Assembly (NCBI GenBank): GCA_043228905.1
Contig: JBHGNT010000010.1
Location: 19,344,001-19,408,000 of the forward strand
Length of the DNA: 64,000 nt
From: Azolla caroliniana
Taxonomy: Eukaryota > Polypodiophyta
Direction: 5' to 3'
Position numbers and translations under genes: made by a program
Notes under the pieces: model-generated
What the model was told of the DNA's origin: nothing
The model's database searches: none
What the model saw: only the letters and a program-made list of their open reading frames with translations
Part shown: piece after piece, positions 24,249 through 43,900 of the stretch
Layout of the letters: each line of letters opens with the position of its first letter
How positions within the stretch are numbered: position 1 is the stretch's first letter

Positions 24249-27200
24249 TCTTTTGAACCGAAAAGAAGACTCACTTTCAACCGATATATGCTTGAATCTC
24301 TTGGAAAAATGTAGGAAAAAGAAAGACCTGATTCTTGCACAGCATGTACATACCCTTATTTGTGATAATGGGATGGAAAATGATATCATTATTGGGAATT
24401 ATATTGTACCAATTTTGGCAGAATGCGGGGATGTGATTCGTGCTGAGTTAGTATTAAATAGGTTAACATCAAGGAATGTATACTCATGGACATCTGTCAT
24501 CTTGGGTTTCTTGAAATGTGGTAATCCAAGATATGCTCTTGAGTTATACGATAATATGAGAGAAGATGGCGTTTATGCAAATAGTCATACCTTTGTTATC
24601 ATATTGAAAATATATGGTTGCCTTAGAGATTTGAAGAAAGGGGAAGAAGCCCATTTTGACATTATAAAAGTTGGGTATGAAAGAGATGTTTTTGTTGGAA
24701 CTGCCTTAGTAGATATGTATATAAAATGTGGGTCACTTTCATATGCACAACAAGTTTTTGATAAGATGTCAATTCATAATGTTGTTTCTTGGAATGCATT
24801 GGCTATGGGGTATGCTCAACATGGGTCCCTTATGAGAGTTTTTGAATGCTTTAATCAAATGGTACTGGAACACATTTCCCCGGATGACGTTACATTTTTG
24901 TGTGGTTTGAAAGTTTGTAGCAATTCCAGGGCATTGTGTGATGGTCAAAGATTGCATGAGGAGCTCACAAAAATAGGTTTTGAATTGGATGGCATTGTGG
25001 GCAACACTTTGATTGATATGTATGCTAAATGCAGTGCAATTGATGAGGCATGTCATGTCTTTGATAAGTTACCAAATAGAAATGTCATTTCTTGGAATGC
25101 ATTGATTTCAGGATATATAGAAGATGGATCAGTACATGAAGCATTAAAGTATTATGAGAAAATGCTAATAAACTGTATACTTCCAGATGTGGTCACATTA
25201 TTGTTTGCTCTGAGAGCATATCACGCTATAAATGCTATAGAAAGAATTCAATGGACTCACATTGAGATTGTAAAAAGAGGATTTGAAGGAGACTGTATGG
25301 TAGGTAACACTTTGATCAATGTGTATTGTAAATGTGACTTCCTAGAAGAGGCACAAAAGGTTTTTAATGAACTATCAATCCATAATGTTGTTTCATGGAA
25401 TGTTTTGATTACTGGCTATGTGGAATCAGGGTGTGATGATAATGCATTACAGTGTTTTGAAGATATGCAGAAGATAGGAATTGTTCCAGATGTTATTACG
25501 TTTGTTTCTATCCTGAAATGTTGTACTAATGTAATTAATATAGTAAAAGGCTGGGAATTGCACACATATATGATACAAACAGGGCTCAAATTTGATCTGT
25601 TTCTGTCAAACGCGCTGATTGATATGTATGCAAAATGTGGGCTACTTGCAGATGCACATAAAATCTTTGATGAATTATTGGATCGAGATGTGGTCTCATG
25701 GACTTCACTTTTTGCTGGATATTGTGAACGCATGTCTTATGCTGAGTTGTTTACTTTCTTTGATAAGATGAAAATCGAGGGTATTTTACCAGACACCAAT
25801 ATGCTTTCCTGTCTTCTGAAAGCTTGCTGTAATTTAGAATCCCTTGAGAAGGGATTGGATCTACATAATGAGGCTATACAACGGGGATTTGAGAAAGAAG
25901 CATTTCTTGGTATTGCTATAGTAGATATGTATGCAAAATGTGATTTGCTGTTAGATGCAAAAAGTGTGTGTGACACACTACCAGTTCGAGATATACTCAC
26001 ATGGAATGCACTTATTTCAGGATATGCAGAGTTCCATTCTGTTGATCAAATCGAAAAATGCTTAAAGCAAATCAAAATTGAAGGCCTTTCCCCTGATATT
26101 ACTACATTTGTGCATGTTTTAAAAACATGTAGCAAGAGTGCAAATGTAAGAATGGGCCAAGATATGCACAGGAAAATCATGACGATTGGAGTTGAGGACA
26201 ATTTTATGATAAGATGCAGCTTGGCGGAGATGTATGTTAAATGTACCTTGATCGCAGATGCGCAAAAAGTATCTGAGGACCTGGCACCAGCAGCAAAAAA
26301 CACACCGTGGACTTCTATGTTAACAGGATTCAAAGAGAATGAACCAACTGAGCAAATGTTAGGATTTGTGCAGCAAATGCAACTTCAAGACATCTTCCAA
26401 AATAAGGCAAATTTTGCATGCATCTTTAAAGCTTATTGTGCGACAAAAGATATTGTTAAAAGTCAAGAGTTACATACCGAGATTGTATTGAGGGGTTTTG
26501 AGAAGGATCTTTTGATTGGCAGTGCATTGGTTCAGCTGTATGCAATATGTAATTCACTCATCGATGCACGTGAAATTTTTAGAAAACTTTCAGTTCGAGA
26601 TGTTGTTTCATGGAACATTATAATAGCAGGGTATATTGAGGAATGTGCTTTTCGGGAGGCTTTAGATAGTGCTTTAGAAATGCAAGATGTGGGTATCCCA
26701 CCGAATCCGGTCACATTTTTATACACCGTAAGAGCATGTGGAAGCATGGGACTTATAGAGAAAGGCAATCAAATATACATTGATGCTGTATGTAAGGGAT
26801 TTGATAATGATCTGTTTGTGGGAAATACAGTCATTGATATGTATGCAAAATGTGGCTTAGTCGGTGAGGCGCAAGAAGTCTTTGCAAAGCTTAGTGTTCG
26901 AGATACTGCATCATGGAATTCAATGATAGTAGGATACGGCATAAACCATGATATTAGAAGGGCAATGCAAGTTTTTGAGAATATGCAAGATGACAAGAAA
27001 GTCATGCCTGATGCTACCACATTCATATGTCTTCTTAGTGCATGCAGTAGAGGCAGTCTTGTTAATGAAGGGCACAAATACTTCAGAATGATGGCTGAAG
27101 TCTATGGAATTGTTCCTACGACTAATCATTGGAATTGCATTGTGGATCTTCTTGCACGAGCTGGAGATATATATGAGGCTATGAAGTTTATTGGGTTAAT

Positions 27201-27348
27201 CACATCAAGTTCTAGTCCATCTAGGGATATGTTAACTGCTCTAATGACTGCCTGTAGAACTTGTGCGAAAGTTGATCTGGGTCTTAAATGCTTTAAGCAG
27301 CTTGCCCAGGTCAAGAATGGACGTTGTATGCTTGATACTGTTCATTGA
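24139..27348 (+). CDS. Long PLS-type PPR protein, 1069 aa, intronless, no DYW domain
   Basis: A single uninterrupted frame of 1069 codons. It consists almost wholly of PPR motifs in P-L-S triplets, with a super-period of about 101 residues. I count nine 'SWNALISGY' type anchors (VYSWTSVILGF, VVSWNALAMGY, VISWNALISGY, VVSWNVLITGY, VVSWTSLFAGY, ILTWNALISGY, NTPWTSMLTGF, VVSWNIIIAGY, TASWNSMIVGY), most preceded by 'DMYAKCG' helices. The end (HWNCIVDLLARAGDIYEA, then LTALMTACRTCAKVDLGLKCFKQL) is an E1-like motif. The protein stops about 15 residues later, without a full E2 or DYW cytidine-deaminase domain. PLS proteins bind organellar RNA in a one-repeat-per-base mode and mostly specify C-to-U editing sites, so this one would need a DYW partner in trans. 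Targeting is likely to plastid or mitochondrion, though the N-terminus (about 40 basic, Ser-rich residues) does not decide which. Confidence 0.95.
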   Translation: MNFPQTQKLSPYFRAGAKPRVSLVQKFDQLSLQESLDLLNRKEDSLSTDICLNLLEKCRKKKDLILAQHVHTLICDNGMENDIIIGNYIVPILAECGDVIRAELVLNRLTSRNVYSWTSVILGFLKCGNPRYALELYDNMREDGVYANSHTFVIILKIYGCLRDLKKGEEAHFDIIKVGYERDVFVGTALVDMYIKCGSLSYAQQVFDKMSIHNVVSWNALAMGYAQHGSLMRVFECFNQMVLEHISPDDVTFLCGLKVCSNSRALCDGQRLHEELTKIGFELDGIVGNTLIDMYAKCSAIDEACHVFDKLPNRNVISWNALISGYIEDGSVHEALKYYEKMLINCILPDVVTLLFALRAYHAINAIERIQWTHIEIVKRGFEGDCMVGNTLINVYCKCDFLEEAQKVFNELSIHNVVSWNVLITGYVESGCDDNALQCFEDMQKIGIVPDVITFVSILKCCTNVINIVKGWELHTYMIQTGLKFDLFLSNALIDMYAKCGLLADAHKIFDELLDRDVVSWTSLFAGYCERMSYAELFTFFDKMKIEGILPDTNMLSCLLKACCNLESLEKGLDLHNEAIQRGFEKEAFLGIAIVDMYAKCDLLLDAKSVCDTLPVRDILTWNALISGYAEFHSVDQIEKCLKQIKIEGLSPDITTFVHVLKTCSKSANVRMGQDMHRKIMTIGVEDNFMIRCSLAEMYVKCTLIADAQKVSEDLAPAAKNTPWTSMLTGFKENEPTEQMLGFVQQMQLQDIFQNKANFACIFKAYCATKDIVKSQELHTEIVLRGFEKDLLIGSALVQLYAICNSLIDAREIFRKLSVRDVVSWNIIIAGYIEECAFREALDSALEMQDVGIPPNPVTFLYTVRACGSMGLIEKGNQIYIDAVCKGFDNDLFVGNTVIDMYAKCGLVGEAQEVFAKLSVRDTASWNSMIVGYGINHDIRRAMQVFENMQDDKKVMPDATTFICLLSACSRGSLVNEGHKYFRMMAEVYGIVPTTNHWNCIVDLLARAGDIYEAMKFIGLITSSSSPSRDMLTALMTACRTCAKVDLGLKCFKQLAQVKNGRCMLDTVH

Positions 27349-30280
27349 AAATGTAAATGGACGTCTAAGTATGAACAAATTTGTATTGAAAAGTCTAAAA
27401 TTTTATCCTCCCAATCTGATGCAAAAAAGTGAGTAGAATTTGAGGCTTCCACCTTTCAAAGAATCCAAAGCACATGCAAGAGGGGGAGGGGAGTTTAGAC
27501 AAAGATGGTGAGTTGTGATCAGAGGAAATTCAAGATGGAGGTAATATCTGTGAATCTTGATTCTTGAAAGATGGAGGGAGACAATGATGAGCTTGGACGT
27601 GACAAGTCTGATGGGAATAAGATCCATTGTGTGAAAGCCCCATACTTAGAAGTGGCAATACTCATCGAGTAATAATACCATTTAGCATACTGATGATGTG
27701 GGAACAAGCTGCACTGATCCCCGGAATCGTGAATAATAATGTTTGGATGGTTTATCGCTGACAAACCGGGACAAAATGTCACTGGAAAAGCATTCAAGAA
27801 GAATTGCCCCCTTAACTACTTTGTAGAAGGTGAAGAATCCATAAAGCAATGATGATTATTCTTTATTTGAGCAACAAAGGAGTCCTAAGCCTAAGCACTT
27901 GAAGTCACTCATACTAAGTAGCCAAAAAAATCATCTTTGGCTGATGGCTATTGTATATTGTAAGTCTATCTTGCTTGTAATCAATTAATTAATTCCTTTC
28001 TGTTGCATGTTTTGGACCATTGTGGGTCATAGTAGTTTGAACTTTGCTCTGTTCTTGGTTAACAACTTCTGGATAGGCCAATGTATACCAAGTAGATTAT
28101 ACCCTCATCATGCAACCTACTTCGAAGTCTATAAACACCATCTGGCAAAGTAAATGCATCATTTTAATATATAACCGTGTCAATAAATTAATATTCATCC
28201 TAATTAGGAATTGGTAATGGTTTGGTTTGAGGTGAACCTAACTACAAAACAATGGCTTAATGGTTTAACACATTCATGCGTTTGATTCAGTTTAGCTTTG
28301 GAATTTGACAGCTTGCTGTTTATTGAGCTTTAAACCATGGTTTCAACAGCTTAACGGTTTGTGTAGACATTTTTGAAATATTTATTAAATTTGTGAACTA
28401 ACTCTATAAAATATCGTGAAATGAATACATGCACACCACAATATGTAAATTATTTGTGTTCAAGCCAAAATTGAATCATGAACATGTGGCTAACTGGTTT
28501 GTAGATCTCCTTAAGGGTTTGGTTTGAATTTTAAAGTTGAGAATCCCTTTGACATGAAATCTCTTATAAAAATGTTAAAAGTGGAATAGTACAATAGGAT
28601 CAAACTTACAAATACCCTTTTGTTGGGTCTCAATGTGTATCATGTGGAGATTGTGGACACTCATCGGATCCTAGATCTGAACACAAAATATGGCACCAAC
28701 ATTATGCATACATAAATAAAGTAAATGTGGATATTTTATTCATCTCCCAACGATATAATGGTTCTCCCTTGAGTTTGGGAGCTAGAAATGCATGGTCGGC
28801 CATAGATATGGGGATCATTGTCCTATACCATTGATCCATGTCTATTAGATGTGAGAATGTCAAATGTTGGAACCAGAAACCAAGAGCATTGATCACTTTA
28901 TGGCTAGATTATGAGATATATGAGTCCTATTCATAAGATTACCTAGTAACTATGTGTTTACTTGTAATGATGCCTAGGACGTAATGTGTCCATTTCAAGT
29001 AAACTTTACCCAACACACACCTTTTTTGTGATATGGATTTTAAACCACCTAGACTTTCCCTTATCAAATGATCTTCAAACTTACATTGAGAACATGTGAC
29101 ATATATGTTCACAATGGGTGATACAAATACATGTGGCATATATGCTCTTACTTAGCTATTTCAAATCCGAATTTTGAGTTTTGCACTTGGCAAAAAATAT
29201 ATTGATATTTGAACTCTCAATCACTTCACAATAACCCCTTGTAATTCCCACACCCACACCCACACCTATCACGGAGTTTGCAATCGGTCTCTAGTGGATG
29301 TTAAAACTATACCTATTTATCTACTACCCACTCTCCACCTTTCATATTTTCTAATTTATTTCTCGTCAGATTAGTCCTTAGGGCTAAGATTTAAAGATGT
29401 CATCTTTGATGAAAATGGGAATTCATATATGAGAAGGGAAATCATCTTCATAAAGTGATTCAACATAAAGCTATGAAAACCAAAGTGAAGACGAAAACTC
29501 ATATTCAAGAAAAAATTCATTTCTATTAAGTTCTTATAATTGCACGTTCGTTGAAAAACATAAAATTAAATATGTAATTGTTGTCCTATGAAAATAGGAA
29601 ATCATATACAAGAAGAGAAATCATCTCCATTAAGTGATTCAACATAAAGTCTACAAAAACTCACATTCAATAAAAAAATTCATTTCCAATAAGTTATTAT
29701 AATTGCATGTTGTTGAAAAAGAACAAGTTAAATAATCATTATTCTATAAAAATAGGAAATCATGTACAAGAAGAGACATCATCTCCATTAAGTGATTCAA
29801 CATAAAGTCAATGAGAATGAAAATGAGAACGAAAACGAAAACTTAGAGACAAGAAAAAAAAATCATCTCCATTAAGTTATTCAAAATAAATCCTTATAAT
29901 TCCACGTTCATTGAAAAACATAACATTAAAACAATCAAAACATGTTGAAACATGGTCGAGCAACTGGATCTACTACTTTGTGCAATTACAAGATTTTATA
30001 AGTCTAAGACATGGTTTGAAACATATTCACTCCGACAAGGAAGGTTTCAAGTCGGGCGTCATCAGATGAGACGCTGTTTGACCTTATTGCAGGCTTCTCT
30101 CATGTAAGGAGCACGAGAGACGAACACGAACACGAACAATGATGGCTCGACACTAATGTCATCGAACCGGCACACAAGATTCCGAAGCTTAAAAATAATG
30201 CAATGTGTCATTTTCAAGATCTAGGCCCAAGAGTATGGGTCTCCGAGGCCAGGCCTAACTCTTAAAGATTAGGTTTTACG
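27349..30280. other. Intergenic region between the PPR gene and NAD-malic enzyme
   Basis: No coding features can be supported. It probably holds the PPR 3' UTR (just after 27348) and the upstream region of the malic enzyme. The only clear structure is the tandem repeat at 29409-29940. Confidence 0.6.
29409..29940. repeat. Three tandem copies of a repeat of about 165-180 bp
   Basis: Copies begin near 29409, 29588 and 29749. They share 'ATAGGAAATCAT.TACAAGAAGAGAAATCATCTCCATTAAGTGATTCAACATAAAG', then 'CA..AAAAAAATTCATTTCCATTAAGTT.TTATAATTGCACGTT..TTGAAAAA'. The third copy carries an extra GAAAACGA-rich insert. Confidence 0.85.
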
Positions 30281-30308
30281 TATGAGATGCCCGAGGGCCA
30301 CGATTCGC

Positions 30309-30613
30309 CCGCGAGGAGGAGGAGGAGGAGGAGGAGGGGGGAGTGGGGGTGGTCTTGCATTGCCATGTGAAACCCCTCCTCATGTTTTGCTTTGCTTAAA
30401 GAAGAACCGAAGAAAACAAAAAAGGGTACATATTTTTCAAGTGAATGGATGTGTGGGGGGTTGACAGCTTACCAAATGAAGCCACAGCTTACAAATGAAG
30501 CCAAGCCTCCCCAAAAAATGAAAGACGCTTTTTCAAACGCACATAAATCCTCCTTTCATCATTTGTTCTTCCATTCTTGCTCTCTTCCTCCTCCTCCTCC
30601 TCCTCCTCCTCCC
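30309..30613. repeat. (GAG)n and (CCT)n runs in the malic enzyme leader region
   Basis: A GAG-rich run at about 30315-30340 and a CCT run at about 30587-30613 flank the probable 5' UTR. The CCT run ends some 28 nt before the start codon. Frames through them encode only glycine or serine/proline runs and are not genes. Confidence 0.85.
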
Positions 30614-30640
30614 CTCCGTTCTTCCCAAAGGCTTCTGGCG

Positions 30641-37941
<7,301 letters not shown>

Positions 37942-38119
37942 TTTATTCTGGATTGCAGGTAGGAATTATGTCAGATTTCACTTTTGAGGGGAGTGGCGAA
38001 CTTTTCAAAATGCTAAAAAGCATTCAAATGAGAGTGAAGTTTGTACTAATATTGGATATAGCATTACTATCACTTACATTTATCCATTACTAATTTGACG
38101 GGTTATCATTCCCAACCTA

Positions 38120-38470
38120 CTAGCCAGCACGCCCTTGTGAGGCCAAAGTGATTCATTTTGGCATGTAATAAAATCTGCTTCTGCAAATGTTAGGAAGCAT
38201 ACAACCCCCCTCCTTGAGAATAAACTTCAGAATAAGATTTCAATAAAGAATAGCTGTGCTAATTAATCTTTTTTAACATCAACCGTTCTTTTGGCTACTG
38301 TTAATGTTTTCCATGATCCTTTTTGCCAAGTGCATATATAACTGATATTGATTTGTTTTTTCTCAATTTTATTTCCTAGTATACAAATGTCTTAGCACGT
38401 TGGCCCATTCTACCTGCAACATGGAGATCAAGAACTCCAAGATTACCCAGAGACTATATAGTAAAGGTTT
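38120..38470 (+). other. Possible alternative 3' end or exon relics downstream of NAD-malic enzyme
   Basis: The segment CACGCCCTTGTGAGGCCAAAGTGATTCATTTTGG (about 38128-38161) resembles the last coding stretch plus stop (GCGCCACTAGTGAGCCCAAGGTGATTTATTCTGG, 37919-37952), as if the final exon end had been duplicated. At about 38380-38466 a pyrimidine tract plus 'CCTAG' and a downstream 'GTAAAG' bracket a possible untranslated exon. Neither is needed for the 617-aa product. Confidence 0.3.
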
Positions 38471-40990
38471 TATTTATTTTGTCCATTTGTTTGCATCAGG
38501 GAGATGAATTCCTTCCCATCCATGCATTTTTTCTTTGCTGGCCAGATTTGTGGTAAGAAAATGCTAAACCACATACCCAAAGCAGTTTAAGACTGCCTTT
38601 GGTTTTAGTTCATTGAGCTGCAAGGTCGGGTTCACAAAAAATGTTTTCTCGTTTTAAGTTGCGCCATGGTGGTGGCTGGTGGTTAACAAGTGGGTAAAAG
38701 TTATTAACAAATGGAGTATACACTTCCATGGAGAAATCATCCCCACTGCTTGTGCATAGCACAATCTTATTCATGAATGTATCAACATGTGTCATTCTAT
38801 ACGCATATGGTATGATAGAAAGTCGCAGAAGTGAATTGAAATGAATTTATTTTAACGTTTCTCAAAGCAAAATGCATAAGAAAAGAATCGCAGTCCTAGA
38901 TAGGGGATGTATAAGAGCTAGGGATAAAACAATTAATTAATTCAACTTAATATAAAAGCACAATGAAAACTCACTGCAGAAATATTTTTATAGAGAAGCT
39001 TGGTGGAATTTTGCCACATCTGTATGTGATGGCTGTATGAGAATTAGAAATCTCAGCCATTCTGTAATTTCATTATATTCTAAACAATATGAATAGAAAA
39101 ATGGCTTCGATATGTGAAGCACACCATTACTTTGATTACTTTCTCCTGAGGCCCTTGCCATTTTGGGCATTAATATGCATACATATTTATGTATATACAC
39201 AGAAAAACACCTATTGTTAGAATCCGCCCTGCTATTGTTTTTTGGAGATTAATGAAATTTGTTATTATTCTCCTCGTTAACTCGTCTTTATATTAAATAA
39301 TACTTTATTGCCTGGTCATCCCTTTAAAAATAATACCACAGTTCTCTAGCCATGACTGTCTCTGAACAAGTACGTGGATTTACAGTATTTCCACCGGTGA
39401 GCATTTGAGAGACAGAGACAGTGACATAGATCGTATGTTAGATACGGTAAAAATATATAAGATCACGAGTAGTTTTACCACTATGCGACATATGTTCGAG
39501 ACAGCAGAAATATATAACACGTTGGAGACAGTATATCCACCAGTGGGCATTTGTGCATGGGTAGTTTTGCTTTGAGCCCATTTAAGAAGTTACTAACTCT
39601 ATGCAACTCCTAGCTGACTATAGGAAATGCACTTACACAATCTATCTGCAGGTGACAAACTTCGAAGGAAACGTGTATTGGCTCAAAAGTGTAGCCACTC
39701 ATTACCCAAACTATAATTGTTTTTAGTGCTTTCACAACGTTTATGTCTTCACTTGTTAATGTGCCTTTCTATACTTGTGTACACACGTTTCATTGATGTT
39801 GTGCCTATCTCCTTGATATTCTTGATTTCATGTCAGAAAATTTTTGTGAGAATAGAATACATAAAGGATTCAAAATTTCCAAAGTTGGCCTGTGGGGTAT
39901 ATATTATTTGACATCCCCATTTGATGGTTTATACAAAACCATTACATAAAGTTTATTACAACTTTCTCCTACTTAGTACTAAGCATTATATATTCTTGGG
40001 AAAATTTACTTAGATATGTTTGGTTATTTTCAAAATTACTTGTGCACGCTCCATTAAGGTTAAAGTTAGGTTCCTAATCAGATACAAATTAATGCATTAA
40101 TACTTATTACTAAATTCTCTCTAATTAGAAAGTGATCATGCCCTAATCGGTCAAATTAGAAATTAACATAGCCTAGACAAGTTAGGTTCCTAATCAGATA
40201 CAAATCAAGAACACATACATAGATGAATTAATGCTTATCACTAAATTCTCTCTAATTAGAAAGTGATCATGCCCTAATTGGTCAAATGAGAAAGTATGCA
40301 TGTAGGCTATGTGAAGACATGCATACTTTCTTGATTTTGCTTTAGTCAAGAAGCTTAGTTTGTGGTCACTAGTGATATTGAAAAGTAAGCATGCCCTTTG
40401 AATTTCTTATGCATAAGTATATTTTGGTAATTTCCCTACATAAATCTTCGCGTACTCTTGGGAAGCCATTTTAAGTAGGAATGTCATAGCATTTATTGTG
40501 CATGAAGTCGTTGACAAAATATTTTCTCATTTAGACGAATGTATCTCCAAGTGTATCTACCCATAAGTAAGAAACCAAATCCTCATTCATCCATTCATTT
40601 AACTTACATGTGACGAGTCTCATCTAGTAGTGGAGCTGCAGAGATGCAAAGAAAATTTGACATGGACAAGTAAGCAGCCAAATTCGGAATTTCTCACTCA
40701 TTCACTTACGTGAGGTAAAGATGAGTCTCAACTTGTAAATGGATATGTATTTACATAGCCTGTATAAGAGGACAATTTTTTAGTTGGTGTGGTATCTGCC
40801 ATTGCATAATATGTGTTCATACTTTTGAATTGATGAAATGCACATGAAAATTCTTCTAATGATACCTTTTAGTTAGTGTTATCGATATTGCAGGGGTATG
40901 TACCACTACTTTATATGTGTGAATACTTTTGAATTGATAAAAGGCACACGAAACTTCTCATGATACCCTTTAGTTGGTGTCGTAGGTATT
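38471..40990. other. Intergenic region between NAD-malic enzyme and MAP65 (convergent 3' ends)
   Basis: No gene was recognised. It holds an imperfect direct repeat (GTAT.TCCACC.GTG.GCATTTG at about 39387 and 39531), a duplicated block with a hairpin (40066-40331) and a threefold repeat (40776-40995). Confidence 0.6.
40066..40331. repeat. Duplicated block of about 115 bp ending in a 15-bp hairpin
   Basis: AAGTTAGGTTCCTAATCAGATACAAAT and CACTAAATTCTCTCTAATTAGAAAGTGATCATGCCCTAAT.GGTCAAAT occur twice (from about 40066 and 40181). The second copy runs into AGAAAGTATGCATGT (40289-40303), whose exact reverse complement lies at 40317-40331 with a 13-nt loop. Confidence 0.85.
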
Positions 40991-40995
40991 GCATG
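40776..40995. repeat. Tandem repeat of about 95 bp, two full copies and a partial third
   Basis: The unit 'TTTAGTTGGTGT..TATTGCA...ATATGTGT..ATACTTTTGAATTGAT.AAA.GCACA.GAAA.TTCT..TGATACC' begins near 40776, 40869 and 40969. The last, partial copy overlaps the end of the MAP65 3' region. Confidence 0.8.
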
Positions 40996-40997
40996 GG

Positions 40998-43900
40998 CTA
41001 ACATTTTTGTAGTTGATAATGGGAAACGAAAGCTAATCTCTTTTCCTCAAAAGAATATTCGATTGACCGGTGGAATTCAGGATCTTGCTGCGTCATCACT
41101 GGTGGCGGGATTGCTTCATCCTGTATATGCGGTGTATTAACCTGTTTCTGAATAGCCTGAATATTGACTTGTTCTTGAATAAGCTGCTTGCCATGTTCCT
41201 CTGTATCAGTGATCACATTTTCTTCTTCTATTTCTATGTTTTCTTTCTTTTGTAATAAGGCAGTTGATTCTGAACTCTTCCTTGGAGTGAGTGTAGTTGA
41301 GGAAGTATTTGATACCGAACTTCTCCTTGGAATGATTGTAGTTTTTATAGGAAGTATAGAAGCTAGTCCAAATCCTTCGGCAATTGTGTTACTACTCATC
41401 CCTGGTGTAGACACAGCAGATAATGCTGGCAAGAAAGGTAGAGTGCTTTCAGCAGCTGTTTCGCTCGAAGGTTGATTTGTGTTGGAACCTGCACAAAGCA
41501 TAATGAAGATAAATGTAATGATAATAAAATCAACCATAGGTATTGGGGTCAGATTCCAATTTCACTTGAATTATCAATCAATGTAGCACTATCCACTGAA
41601 CTTAAAATGAGAATACTACATTATCCTCAGACATTCGACCAACCTAATTAATTCTACTAAAGTCACATTCCCAAGAGAACCTAGCAAGCACAATATAAAA
41701 ACAAATCAGAAGGTAGTGAGTGATAATACCATTGTCATAACCATATGCGTAACCAAAATAAGTTGAAACCTCTTGCAGAAGAGCTGAGGCATATTTTCTA
41801 CAGCAGACACTATATGATAACCTAAATTTCTCATGTACAAGACAAGTATCCATATGCCTGGTACGTGAATAAGAAAGCCTAAGACTCTTGCCAGGTACAT
41901 GTATAAGAAACCCTAAGATTCATATGCCTGGTACATGTTGTGTGGACATGTGCCATTAGCATCAAACTTGACATGGTGTGACAAACCAACATTGCTGAAA
42001 CGCCTACAACTGTTCAGGAATGCCCCACAAGTAATGTTTCTGTTGATACCGTTGACGTTCTTTTTGTAACATGTAGGACTGTATATTTGATACGAAACTT
42101 GGTAAAAATGCAGGATAAGTGTCAAGTCAGAAGAAAGGTATACAAATACATTGGACATGTTTAACCAAGAGTGAATTCAATTTTGGTTGAGACAATCAAT
42201 ACCTACTCAAATGGAGAAAATACCTCAAATGAGGGTTCACGTACCCGATAGAGAATCAAATAGCCAAGAAACTTATGAACACTATCCTTAGGTGAAACTC
42301 TACACAAGATGAGGGTTCACATATATGATAACCTGGAACATCTCAGTTCTTTTATGTCATATTTGTCTGGAGCCTCTTAAAGCATCCATGAGTCCTCACC
42401 AATCAGCGTATGATAACATTGGCTCATACATGATCAGTCAAATTCTTAAGGGATGATACCATTGGCTAATTTGACTCCGTAAGAGACATTTATAACTTCT
42501 TCTTCTGTTTTTCATACTGGGTTGTACCCTAGTAGTGAAACTATATTTTTTTCATATTTCTCTGCATCTTAGACATGTCATGTCCATGTTAGTGAAGTCT
42601 TTTGTCCATCTAATTCCTCAACGTTATGTTAGTTAATCAGATATCTACTTTTTTCCAAGAGCATGGTAGTATGTGTTATATCTTGACCATTTGTAGCCAA
42701 ATGCTGGAGGATAAGTAGGGTACGTCAAGCATTGCTACCAATTTATTTGGGTTTATAACTATTTTGGTTTGTTCTCCAAGAAGAGATACCATTTTCAGCT
42801 GTAATCAGTCCTTCGTTCTCATTGACCATGTTTTTACCCCTTAAGAGACGTTAACATATTTTTTAGAGATGTTACTTGTTCTTCCTTACCTTCGCCACAA
42901 ATAAACGAAGCATGTAAACATTCATCTTACCAGGAGAGCTGAATCTGATATCTTTGTTTGGAGCTGAAGATCCATTCCTCACAGGCGTAGTTCCATTCGG
43001 CTTTGGTAATAGTAAAGCTTCTTGCTGTGCCATACCTCCCCCATGTAAAGACAATCTACGAGTAACCTGTGCACTGTTTCCATTGGATCTTGAGTTTGTA
43101 ACCCCTTTTTTTGAGGGTGTTCTTGCATTTTGACTTGGTTTTGACCCAGATGACGTCTCTTGCTCATTGACTGATTGCTCATGAAGCTTCTTTTGGTCCT
43201 GTCGATAAAGCAAGAAGATTTTATCAGTATTAAATTCCCCTTCCTCACAGTCATATGAGTACAGAGGTCATTCATTTACACTACCCGATTTCGGCGTCGT
43301 TCTTCCTCTTTCTCCATTCTCAATATTTTATAATCCTCAACCATAGAACGAAGATTTATCTGGCAAAAAGCATCTGATGGAGTCATGATTTTTTACAAAC
43401 AAACAATTAGCAATATATTTGTCGTGAAAGTAGCAAACATACTCCATCGTATAGAAAAGGCTTCCTTCTTTCTTCCTCCCATGCAACAGTCTTTAGTACA
43501 AGGGAATCCACCAAGGCTATTTAAAACAGTAAATGTGCATCAATACAATTCCCATATCTAGCTTAGATTTATTTTTTGTATTTCTAGCTTACCAGGAATT
43601 TTGCTCACTGCTACACGTGCTCTTTCAGCTCGCATCAAGTTCAAGTGTGCACCTCGTGTGGAATTATATCTATTTTCATCCTGAAAGTTTTTTGGCATAA
43701 TATTACATCATAACGAAGTTAGTCTATGCCATTTCATACATATAAAATACATACATATACCCCGCATCCAGTGTCTAACCTTGCTGTATTCTTCAAGCCA
43801 ATTTTCTTCCTCTCGAAATGCCATCCATTTCTCAATCTTTTCGACAATATCTTTCCTACTAAATGCTTCCTCCTTAAGGCTACCAATTTCTTCCTCAAGG

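Noticed and set aside
24137-27314. Many open frames on the minus strand across the first PPR gene
   Set aside because: They are antisense shadows of a repeat-rich coding frame and have no motifs of their own. The same holds for the minus frames at 58933-61614.
30282-30464. Glycine-rich small protein
   Set aside because: It is produced by the GAG trinucleotide run in the malic enzyme upstream region.
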